This document shows, piece by piece, positions 1 through 11,800 of a stretch of 64,000 nt of DNA. The notes under the pieces are model-generated. The model made no database searches. It worked only from the letters and a program-made list of their open reading frames with translations, and was not told the origin of the DNA. Source of the DNA: Hymenolepis diminuta (lineage: Eukaryota > Platyhelminthes > Cestoda > Cyclophyllidea > Hymenolepididae); the NCBI GenBank assembly GCA_900708905.1, contig CAADRB010000001.1, positions 4,496,397 to 4,560,396 of the forward strand, given 5' to 3'. Each line of letters opens with the position of its first letter. The first letter of the stretch is position 1. Made by a program: the position numbers and the translations under genes.

Positions 1-1644
1 CACATTCTACAAAAGAAGGCGGGGGGAAACAAGCAAACAAGAGATCAAGGGGTATCGGGTGGTGTAGGAAGCAGTATTAATACAATTTCTCTAGTTTCCG
101 CCCAGATAATAAAAGGTTATCGAAACTGAGATCACTAGCCTCAGTGTCTCTTTTATATAATAAACACACCTATACGTGGTTTAAGACAATTATTTTCCGT
201 ATCCTTTTGGAAAAACGGTTTTGCTCACATTATAAATAGGAATTTCGTTAGTTCATATTTGTAAAGCATAATTAAATGACCTCAAATAGCGCCTAGATAA
301 CAGGGGATAAAAAGGTTAAATTCACTTAAATTTTTCCTAATTTAAGCAATAAAATAAAATATCAAAAATATGAAGAAAACCATTAACATTACGTTTTCTG
401 AATGTTATAAAAGAAAAGGGCTGTTTAAGGATCCCCTATCAAAATGCCCTTCACAATGCTTGAGAGACCAAAACTCGATCATTTATTAGTACCCATAAAG
501 AAATAAAAGAAATAGCCTACAATTTCAATTAAACACTTTACATGTATAATATTCTGAAAGTTTAAGTTTATACTGGAATCGAGATATCGCAAAATGTCTT
601 TAGTCAAATTCTGAATACATTACTTGTTCACAGGTCCATAATTACTTAAAAGGCATAGTTCGCCGCATCATATTCAAGTGTTTTGAATTTCAGGATCTGG
701 TCCCTAAAATCTTAGTAAATCTAACTCGATAGCAGTTCATCTATCAGATCTAATCCACCGCTCGAGTGAATTTCAAGGATATATACAATCAACCATCTCT
801 ATAGAAATTCATCAACTGACACCAACAAACAAAAGAAATATATAGGAAACTATCAGAGTCTCAGCAATATAAGAATCTAGAGCCAACCTCAAAAACCAAA
901 TGTATATCGTCATTCAAGGATTTTAAAACTATGTAATCAAGTTTGCGATAGGAACAGTGCATAAGTCGAAGACAAGGTTGCAACTATTATTATTTTTACT
1001 GACTAAAGCGAAGAAAAGACTGAATGGAATTCTTCAGCCACAGAGGTAAATGTCGGAGGATAGTATAAATCCGAATGGAATTGTAATGGAATGCGATGCC
1101 GAGCTAATTTATGGGCATGAGACTCCATTAATCTACAAATAATTCATGTAATTTGATATGAAAGAGATCGGCGTAGATAATGCTAAAGATGCCACTTATT
1201 TTCACCAATCGGGATGAAGGCATTGTCGTAGTGGTTGGTCGATGGACTGCCAATCATCAACTGACGTTTATCCCGCTCCTATAAATCTGTATAAGTTCAT
1301 TTTTTGTCAACAAATAGTGAAGAGGACATCGTCGTCATCAAATATCAGTTACCAAACTTCAAAATCAAGATGGAGCAGTTAGTAAGTGCCAGCACTCACA
1401 AACGATGATATGAGGTATTAAATTTGAAAATTAACACTGTTCTCTAACCCATGTACAATAAAATGATCCACTTAGCCTGATGGAAGGAAAATAAGCTTAT
1501 TTCGCTAAAACGAGTGAAAACTAGTAAAGTACATTATTTCAGAAGGTGGAAAATTTTCCCAAGTATGTATCAGGTTGTAACAGAAGCACTGTCCATTTTT
1601 TTTACTTTGAATTAAACTGAAAATTTCGTCAAAAATACATTTAT

Positions 1645-2707
1645 TTAGTGATCACCATAATCAACATTTTTATTAATTACATCTTCCCATCTTGCCATAA
1701 GCTTTCTCATTCCTTCTTCATAAAATTTAGCCATTTTGCAATCAAAAAAGAAACTAGCTCCTTCATTTCGACCTCTTCTCTTCTCTTGAAGTAAGCCCTT
1801 TAAGTCCCATTGAATGATTCTGTAAGCTCCTGAAAAGATGAAAATCGGTTGGTGCAAGATCGGGAGAATATAGTGGGTGATGCATGACTTCTCAGCCAAA
1901 TTCATCAAACAGATTTTTGGTTGCTCTTGAAGTGTGGGGTCTAGCATTGTCATGGTGCAGGATCACTCCATTTCAGCTGATCAAAGAAGACCGTTTATTC
2001 TGCCTCTCGTTAACTGCTTTTAAACGAGTTAGCTGCTGACAGTAAACTTCGCATATTATTGTTTGATTGTCACTCATTAGNNNNNNNNNNNNNNNNNNNN
2101 NNNNNNNNNNNNNNNNNNNNNNNNNNNNNNNNNNNNNNNNNCGGGTGCAGTCCCGAATTGTCTCGGTTGTGGGATTGTTGGTTGGCTCGCTGTGAACCAC
2201 GACTTAGCCACTGTCTTTTGCGCTTAACACTGTTGTGAAGGATCCACCACTTCTCATCGCTGTCAGTTATGATTCGGTCTAAAAAAGGCGCCTGGAGTTC
2301 ACAAGAACGCAGTGAAAGACAACAGGTCACACGCTGTTGTTTGTTGATTTCTGACAAATCGTGTGAGACCCATATCCTAGCTTTTAAGACTTTCCCAGCC
2401 AAATCTTTCATTTCCCTCTATATGGTCGAATAATGGCTTACGTTAAAGGTTTTGCTCAGTTCTCTAGTAGTGCAGGTTAGATTCTCATCAACGGCAACTT
2501 TCAATTGCTCGAAATTGAATTTTTTGAGCATCCTGCTCTCAGCTCGTCTTTCTGACTGAAGCCATCCCTTTTGAAACCACCTGCAGAAAATCACCTTCTA
2601 CAGGTCTTTTCATTCACAACATCATTTCTATAAGTGTGTTTGAGTGTTTTTGCTGCTGAGCTTGCCGTATTTCCTTGATGAAATTCAAACAGTAAAATAC
2701 GCCTCAT
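1645..2707 (-). pseudogene. Mariner transposase pseudogene (DD34D type)
   Basis: Read on the minus strand from a possible Met at 2707, conserved mariner segments appear in order but in shifting frames. They are an N-terminal LLFEFHQGN helix-turn-helix region, a linker motif near WVSHDLSEINKQQRV, the first catalytic block ending DEKWW, the second block HHDNARPHTSRATKN, and the third block HHPLYSPDLAPTDFHLF. The C-terminal frame ends at 1645 after the block EEGMRKLMARWEDVINK. All three catalytic Asp are recognisable. A stop occupies the place of the Trp before EVMHHP, there are at least two frameshifts, a stop lies near the N terminus, and a 61-base gap falls in the middle. It cannot encode an active enzyme as assembled. 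Confidence 0.88.
2081..2141. other. Assembly gap (61 N)
   Basis: This is a run of Ns inside the mariner transposase relic. Its true length is unknown. Collapse of similar transposon copies is a likely cause, which is inference. Confidence 0.99.
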
Positions 2708-5189
2708 ATGCTCTTTATTTAGTCGTAAACATTAGGGCTAGAAATAGTTATTAATAACGATAATTATCACACAATCTGAAAGAAGAAATAATGTTTTATT
2801 GATTACCATAGGTAGGCATACAACATTAACAAGGTAAATTGAAGTAATCGTGCCCTAAATACATAGCTGAAAATTGGACAGAGCTTCTATTACAACCTGA
2901 TAATATTAAGTAATCAAGGTAATAACTTCGCAAACTGAGGAATAGTAAATGTTATAAGAAACGCTTTTCAATTGCATGTAACCTAATGGAACTTGAACGA
3001 CGAGTCAGAAGATAAGCAAATGATAATATGCTTATTATACTTAGCCAAAAATTGCTGGTGACATCGGAGACAATTAGACTGAAAATGAGAGTGAAGAGAG
3101 AACAAAATTCTTCCCCTCATTAGGAGAAATTGCTGAAAGTACTTAGTTCTTTGTAATCAATCATAATATAATCTCCATAACAGTATTAAAGAAAATACAT
3201 TAAAATAGAATAAGGTAGTATACGCTGGGTCAATTACGAAAATTGTGTAAGAAATCCTACGTTTTCAGTGCCCGGGATATGATGAAAATGAGTATCAGCC
3301 CAGTCCGTTAAAACTGGACTATAATAAAAAAAATAATTGAAAGTATAAAGTATAAGTAATGGTTTATTACTTTAAAAAGCATTACTTTGTTATTTGCATT
3401 ATTAAATCTAAAAAATTGTAAGATGCTCTTAGCCAGTGAAGGTGGGAAAGAGACTACTAAATTCTTTTTTAAATGAATGCACCTCCAAATAGATGTTTTG
3501 CGCAGATCTAAAAGCATTTGGCTGGAATGGAAAAGTGTAATGAATAGAAAATACTTATTCGAGGATTAGCGACTTCAAATGTAAAGACTAGACACGATCA
3601 TTATGCATAATCGTAATCAGTGAAATCAGCAAAATGTTTTTCTAAAATTGAAATTTTGGAAGGCATGCACCCATTGTATTCAATTGGTTCCGTTGATAAG
3701 ATTTATAAATTATTTGTACGAATCAGAGTCAACCATGTGAGAACTCCAGTAAACTTAACCTAATAAGAAAATCTTAGATACTCTCAGTTAGACGTTCTCG
3801 GCTTGAAGAAGAGATAAAAACCATACCGAAATGACATTACCAATGTTTCAATTTAATCAAATGGTTCATAAGAAAAATAAAACTCACTTGGAAACCCCGA
3901 GGTAAAGTCCCAAAATTTTAACCTCGAAACACAAAACCAAGCTGATGCGAACTATGTGGATGGGACAAAAAATGAGCTAACTGTTGATTTTGGGAATTGA
4001 ATTGAAGAAAGACCCTTTTGATATTCTGATTTTAATCTAATAGATTTCTCTGCTTTCCGCTTAATCCCTACTAGCTACTTCTATACAAATGTTTTGCTGT
4101 GTTTAAAACTTGTAAATTCATTTTCTCCACTTTGTGTAATTGTAGTGGATTGCCTATTTAATTTTTGGTGCATTAGATTATTATCCACTGAAAGCATTTC
4201 ATTCAACGTATAGTTATCATTAAGAAATTATTTTAAACCCTGTTTCCTTTTCCCTTTCCCTAACACAAACGTTTACCTCATTAGGGAGGTGACAATCATT
4301 TCCTTTCATGAGTCTACTCCTACTTTAACTAACTGAATTGACATGCATAAGAGTATGTTTCAATTATTAGTTAAACACAAAACAATTACAATCTAATTTT
4401 CCCACAGTCTTTCCTTGAAACAAGCGTCTGTTTTTCCCTGCCGGATGTATGTTAAATCATATCTCCACTCCTCTTATAAATTTTTAATCTTGAGTGAAAT
4501 GGAAACAGGTTTTAAACGCGTTTTATCTCCTTAATCCACCACCCGAAGACTAATTTCAAGAAATTTTTTCTTCTCTTTCCTTAAAACGGCATTGGTGTGA
4601 CTAGTCTAAAGTAACTGATTTTTTAAAAAAATAATTAATCGCATAAATAATTAATGCACTAAAGAGTTGTGTGCAAATGTTCATTTAAGTTGGTGGTGAA
4701 AACAAGTGACCACGTAGTCTGATCGTTGAGAGCGGAAGAAACTATGTAAGTTGGTACGAGCTTAATCAGTTGCGCAGTGAAGGTAATTAAAATACTGATG
4801 TTAACTTTAAATGACTTGGATGCATTCAAGTACCTAGTTAACAAGTCAAATGACTATCTCAGAAAATTAACGCCCACCCGTTTTCATTATCTAACCAGAA
4901 CACCGTCTGCATTAACTGAACTGTCCTTTAAGCGAAACTTTATAAAAGCGTTGCACTAATTTTCGATTTCAATGAAATGAAAAATAATCAAGTTTTCAGT
5001 AAATCATTACGTCCTTGTCCTCTTGTGATCTCTAAACAAAACCACTTTGTACTCCAGTTCAATTAGCCTAAGCATCCATCTACATTACAAGGAAGATATA
5101 CATGTGAAGGTTAAAATAATATTGAGATAACACATTTAATAGCAAAAAAAAGAAGTAGAAGAAAAGCATTTTATGTTGCAATATGCTCT

Positions 5190-5356
5190 GGAGGTGCAGT
5201 GGTTAACATGCATGTCTGTTTGGTCAAAAGTCACGAGATCGTTGTTCATCGGTGGACATTCGGTGGTGTGGATGGCCAACCATACTGATTATTTCCGATC
5301 AGCAAGGGAGATATCTTATGAAACATAAATAATACCTTGCTTCTACACAAGTCACA
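5190..5356 (+). repeat. tRNA-derived SINE-like copy
   Basis: It begins with an A-box-like tRNA segment (GGTGCAGTGGTTAACATG) and a degenerate B-box region (GAGATCGTTGTTC). The shared body follows, including GTGTGGATGGCCAACCA, and then the tail segment near CCTTGCTTCTACACAAG. The same order of blocks recurs at about 13612 and 61110. Confidence 0.6.
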
Positions 5357-5824
5357 TGTTGTTAACGCTTCCTTTAACGGAATTGGAAACTGTTGTTATG
5401 ATAGCAAAAATCCTGAAAAATGATTTCTCAGAATAGTTAGAAAGGGGAATATATAAGAAACTGACCTTCTAAATGCTGATCTTATCTTGAAGTGGAACTC
5501 TGTATGGGAATAAAAGTACGTGTAAAATTAGATTTATCCGTCAGTCCCTGTCGATTCGGTCACATAGTATAAGCACGTGTTCAATAACTGGAACTGATAA
5601 GCCATTTTTATTAAGTAAATTAACTCTACAAATACCCACTAAGACCAATATATTGTTAGATATGAAATCACTTCCCCATTATTCAGTTTATAAATAAAAG
5701 CTTCAGATATCAGATTGTCAGTCATGAGCTGAATAAAACTATAAATAGTACCTCGGAAAGTAAAAGCTACTTGTCTACTGGTGACATTAAACTATACAGG
5801 GTAAAAGAGAGCCATTCAGCTTAC

Positions 5825-8800
5825 TTTGACTTTATTCTTTAATTCAACAAGTGCAGCACCGGCTTCATCTATGCAAGGAGAGGCGTAGAATTCACCCTCC
5901 TCGGCTGGAAGGAGTTTGTACCATCCGCTGGCCGAAGCCTTTTTCAACTCTCCCACACCAAAAGAGAGCGATCCCATAAAGTCATTTCGTGAAGTCCGGT
6001 CCCAATCCCACACTTCAACGGAAAGTCGCTTCCCTACATCCTCTGGCTCCAGAGGCCTGAAGGGAAAAGAAAATAAATTATTAAAAGATAAAACGCAATA
6101 ATAATAACTAAAAACTCAACAAATCTAATAGTGAGAGTGACATCATCACCCAATCTTTGAAATTGATGAATTCGAGTTTATACTTCTTTCTACTATCAGT
6201 CAAATGTAAAATAGTATATAAAACGCGAAATTACGAGAATACAAACAAATACACATCTAGGCGCATTTATAGATTAGCTATAAGTGAAAAGAACACTTCC
6301 AACCGCTGAAATCAAGCCTCATGGACAATGGAATGTCAATTCCAACTTGAATTAGAAGAAAATTGGTTTCAGATTATTATTCTAAAAATTTCATAATGTG
6401 CTCCCTTAGTTAACATCATAAGGGACGCAATAACTCGTTGTACAAATTGTATACTTGGTAGAATCTTTTGATTATATTAATAAGACAAAATTGGACAATA
6501 TTTTGTTGCTTTAAATGCGTTTAATGCTGGCAAGTGGTCTTATCACCTTCTTCTGCTCTATCTTGTTTTCATTAATGCATTTTTCATTCTATCTGAAAAT
6601 TTTCTTCCTAGAGAGTTGCGTAGGGTTGATAAAAATTGAAAAAAGACTATTTTATTATAAAAAAAAATATTTGAGTTTACCTTAAGCTAGTACCACTCAC
6701 GGAGCTTTACTAATTTAAAATTTTCATATCTTATCTCTGCCGTGTTAAAGTTGTAAGCTGAAGTATATTATATAAGATTATTTTACCTCTCAAGTATTAG
6801 AAAAAAATGAACTGAAGCAGAAAGACCGACCCAACTTGATTAAATAATATCGGCCATTAATCACTGAACATCGCAAACAAGTATTTGCTGCAATCAAGGA
6901 GACAAATCGAGAAGTTTGACTTTTGAAGCGTGAACTGTCCATTTAGTAAATAATATAAAACCCGAAAATCAAATGAAGTAAGACTCCTTGACACCTTGAC
7001 GTTTCTCAGTATCTTTTTGATCCTCTCCACTTCATAATTTGTTGGACTTACTGATATTCGATGTCAGTTGCTCCCCACATGCAAAATTTGTAAAAATTAT
7101 TTCTATTACTGAGGATAATAGTGATGAACGAAAGCTAACTCTGTTAAGTCATAGTTCTATCACCTCGGCTATTAGAAGGGACAATTCTCGAAAAAAGTGA
7201 GCATTTGAGCATAAGGATAAAAGCAGTATGCTACATTCAAGTATTAAAATGAGCTCATCCTGAATTCAATGACATCATCTTGAAAGGTTCTTTTGATGCC
7301 CAGAAGTAATTTCTGGTCCTAATGGATTGCCTCTCCTTAAACCAAATCAAACAATAATTTCCCCTTGATTTGGCATTGAAAAAAAAAACTTGCCATTATA
7401 AAGCACTCCAACAGATGAAGCATTTTTAATTTACGATTACATTAAAATAAATATATCTGGATTGTTTTGTCAACAGAAAGTTGAATGTTGACAGTAACAA
7501 TAAAAATCTCAAGAGGAGTTGTTTCAGTATTCACATTGGGCAGAAGAATTGCATCCTGAAAATATTCTGAAGACAATCTCGACTGATACCATCCTCCTTT
7601 AACCAGTTTTAGCCTACACAAGTAAACAATAATGAAATCTTGCTAAACAATCACTATCCATAATTCTATGGGATACACCCCAAAAAAAATGGGACGAAAA
7701 GAGAGACGCAAATTTTTACATTAAACGACAGCTAGTAGGCTGCAAAGATGGATAGATAGAAGGTCAAATCGTCGAAAGGGGTAGAAGCGAGGGTTGCTAA
7801 GTGTAGAAAAGTTTAAAGCCATAACGATTCTAGAAAAAGTTAAAAGAATAATCTCAAATACATTTATATAGCTTAAGAAACAACTAATGAAATGATATAA
7901 AACATTCAATTCCCACCACTTCCCCTCATGCTTCTATTATTTTCACATTCGTTTGGATTCTTGTCAAAAGGGAAGTTGTTTATTGAGCAAGAAATGACAG
8001 TTCTATTGTATTGGTTAAATTGATTCTATCGTCTTGGCAAATGCAGCAGCATTAATTCAAAATAAAACGTGAAAGTCCAATCCAGTTGCTTTCATCCCTT
8101 GTCTAGAAAGGATTTTTTTCGTCATTAATGCATTCATTGAGAAAAAGGAGATAAAAAGGTTTGAATATCTACTATAAACTTTACTACTATCATGCCGATA
8201 CTATCTAATTGAAAACATGCGAATTATTGTAACGCTAGTGGGAAATACTTGTTAAATACTGAAAATGAGATAACTAAGGTTTGAACATTTCTTATAACTA
8301 CTAACATTCAAGCCGATACTATATGATTTAAGATGTTCAGTATCAAAACACTAGCGGGATTGAAATATGCGAATGGACAAAAATGACTACCAAAAATTTA
8401 CGAGAAAATTCTCCAAATGAAACATTTAAGGAAAAATTGCGGATTATAAATTGAAGCCAAATAGAGGAGTACTAACAATATCTCATTTGGTTAGAAGGAA
8501 AATATCCTGGAATCTGCAGTATTAGGAACTCAAGTTCTACCATCCTTCTTGTTTACTGAAATTAACCCAATGTTCAAGTCACTGAATGTGTTAATCTCGA
8601 TAATACATTGTTGACTAAGCCGCAGCGCACGAAATAAACAGAAATCAATTACGATCATAACATTTCTGATTTAATATTAGTTGCATAATAAGTCCAATAA
8701 TTTAAGGATCATACGGAGCTTACGAATAGGGCAACAGAATACTTGGCTTTCAAGTTCTAATGGACTGAAGAAAGTCCTAGGAGTCTTGATTACCTTTTCT

Positions 8801-11800
8801 GCATCTTGAAATTCTTTTACAGCTTTGATTTAGTCCAGAATGTTATATTTACAGACACATTCTCTCGGCATTTCGTTAAACAGTCTTATTATAAATTTTT
8901 ACTTTTATCTCATCGTCACACCCCCTGATTTCGATATGAAGATATTTCAGGTTAACAGTACTCCCGAACGTCCGAGTAATAGTCACCATTAATATTGCAT
9001 ATTAAATATCACTTACAGGCAAGGTAAATGAGTATAGATACATTTGTCATATCACCTTGGGCGAACACAGCTTATGGAGCCTTGGTAACAAATTTTTTAG
9101 CTATCTCCTCTCGGTTGTATTAAAAAGTAAACAAATAAAATTTTGTCTTCTCAGTCATTCGGAGAAAAAAAACGAAATAAAGCGACAGGACCGACCCTTC
9201 TTGCGGGATTTAAATAAAGCAAGACCCAACAATACTGACTTAACTATGTACTCTTATTCGGCCCACACCTACCGATCCATTCCCGACAGGACTACTTCAC
9301 TATTTTATAAAATCACCCCGTAATTAAAACTAATAAATCAATTGGATGTAAAGAACATATCAATCGTATGCTATTTTTACACTTTCCCAATACAACCAAA
9401 TGAAATTTGCAACTTCGATCTATAGCTTACGTGGCTCCATTAAAATCGAATGACAACATAGTATCTAACGAAAGAAGAGACTATAAGGCACAGAAAAGAA
9501 CCAGCGTTTTCTGCAAGATTAGCACGCAGGGAAGAATTTCCATGACCAAAATTCCCATATATATTAACGAAAGCTAGTTTTTCTTCAAAAAACTATCATA
9601 AAAAACGTTGCTTTACAAAACGCGGATAAATAATGAAATGGGCTGTCTAGACAAAACCTTCTAGCCAGAAGTTACCATTTTAAATAAGACCTTAGGCTAA
9701 TAGGAGCCATTAAATGAATACGTCTCAAGAATATTTTTCATTTAGATCATTTAATCAATGGGAAAAGGTCATTTAATGTTCGTACCAAAATAAGATTTGA
9801 ATAAGGAGATGCTTAGTTTCTAATGCTGCATTTAATGGGGGCTGAGGAAAAAGAAATACGAAACTTTGAATTAAAAGCAAAAGGTACCATTGTTACTGAT
9901 GTCTCTATCTTCATTACCTTCACGGCTTGCAACGTTTTAGAATGCTTAGGTTAATTTGACTTTAGTATTAGAAGCCACTAGGTGACCATTTCGGGTTTCC
10001 ATAAACGAAGACTCCGCATTCATTTGCACCTTATTCACCGTGCATTTAAAAAAACCGGTTCTATTTTTTCGAAAGCTTATGTCTGCTAGTGTAAAAGTTT
10101 AAAAATTAAAGAGACCAACACCCCTGTCTTTAATAAAAGAGAGTTGGTAATTTCTAATATATTTTCAGCTAATAAGAACTGAATATAAACAGCTCTAAAT
10201 AACATTATTTATGCGTTTCTTTAAATTGATTGAAATCACACTTTCGTCTTCCAGCCAATCATACTTTTCTGTCCTTTTAAACCCAATGCCCTTAACTAGA
10301 ACATGCGTTCATTAAAAGAATAATAATAATAATAATAGTAACGAAACCCGGGTCCTAAGTTTAACATTTTCTATATATGTAATAAATATTTTAAAAATAA
10401 AAAAAATTTAATTTGTTTAAATTTAAATAATTTTCTGGCTTTTGTTGAAAATATAGTGAAGTATTTAGCTAAAATAATAATCAAGCAGACAATTTTTTTT
10501 ACTAAATATTTAAAAATGAATTATTCTGTCACCAAATAGTTTGCTATTTGATTAAAAATGACTTTTACAAACTATTTAAAAGAATATTTCAAATTTAATT
10601 AAAATGTGCATCAATGACAAAAATAACTTACACGTGGAATTCCTCATTCCAAGAGGGATTGAGAGTGGACCGAATAATCCTTGTTTTCAATTTGACTTTT
10701 TGATTGTCATCAGCTGGATTAAGCTTGATTTTCACGTATGGATCGGCCAAACCGTTTGGATCCATTGGGGTCAGATTTTTGGCCGCCAAAACTGTTCATG
10801 GAATATTAACCAAATAAAATTTAAAGAACGTTGTTGTTTATGAAATTTAACATTATACCATACTATTTACTAACCTGGCCGCGTATATTGAAATGGCCTT
10901 TACTTAACATTAAATTTTATAAATATTTCCGTCTTTTAATATAATGTTTTATATACATGAGGAATGGCAGGAGATCGGAACAATTCCCTAGTGAAATGGA
11001 CAAATCCAATATGAGGTGTTACGATCTGCCATAAGCAATGATAGCAATAATGCAATACCGATTATGGATCAACTTGACCTATCGGAATTTTATTGCTGAG
11101 ATAGTGGAAATAGTAAAATTTTAAAAAATGCTAAGAAGCGTGAAATTGCGCTGATTCGATATTGATTGTGTAATCCGAATATAGTTTTTTTTCTGATTCC
11201 AAACATCTCTTAAAAAACTGAAGTCAGAGCTGATTTATTAGGCCAGATGATGGAATCTTCTTTTAGTCAAATGAATTTTGATCGCAACGGGTCAAAATTA
11301 ACATTGACCTTTTCGATAAATTATTTAAATATTTATTTCAATGAAAAGGACAGGCGGTTTTCGCATCAAAATATATTCACATCCTTCAGAGGTAGGCCAT
11401 AAATCTGATAAAGTGCACACTCCATCATCAGGGGGTTTAAAACAAACTGAAAAGGTCATCAAGGAGCAACATCTCCATCCTCATCTACCTCCACCTGAGC
11501 AACTGATTAAACACAATGTGCCAAGTTAGGTAAAATAGAGAAGATATACTTTTAAAAACTTCCCGCATAATGGCTTATTTAAGCATGAATGTTGAAATTC
11601 AAAACCAGTTTAAATAACCAGATCTAATTATAACTATTTCGCCTTAATCTTGAAAATGTTAAGGTACGAAAACAATATCTTAAAATTTTAAAAAGATTTA
11701 GTATTATTTTACCAATATTTTAAGATATTTTTGCCTGTCCTTGGTTGTAACAGGTTAAAAATGAATGGAAGTGGCTTGAAAAGTCAATGACAAATCAACT

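Larger units (their letters stand above)
1570..2900 (-). mobile_element. Mariner-family DNA transposon, full length but degenerate
   Basis: The element is 1331 bp, the usual size of a mariner. Its terminal inverted repeats are about 28 bp: left end TCAGGTTGTAACAGAAGC at 1570, right end the complement of TCAGGTTGTAATAGAAGC ending at 2900. The first 25 positions differ at two bases. It is flanked by the TA target-site duplication at 1568-1569 and 2901-2902. The transposase is on the minus strand, the same strand as the PKC gene whose intron it occupies. A run of Ns (2081-2141) interrupts it. Confidence 0.93.
1..5824. other. PKC intron (gene continues to the left)
   Basis: This is non-coding sequence downstream of the last visible PKC exon, which ends with a GTAAGC donor at 5824. 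I found no kinase-domain exon here on the minus strand. It holds a dead mariner element (1570-2900), a 61-base assembly gap and one SINE-like copy (about 5190-5356). Otherwise I see only AT-rich sequence with short chance frames. Confidence 0.7.
6057..10631. other. PKC intron 5
   Basis: This 4.6 kb intron separates the two exons of the PKC C2 domain. The acceptor is CTTCAG just above 6056 and the donor is GTAAGT below 10632. It contains a 120-bp tandem duplication, a reverse-oriented SINE-like fragment, one copy of the second dispersed family and an (AAT)n run. No other coding sequence is supported. Confidence 0.75.
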
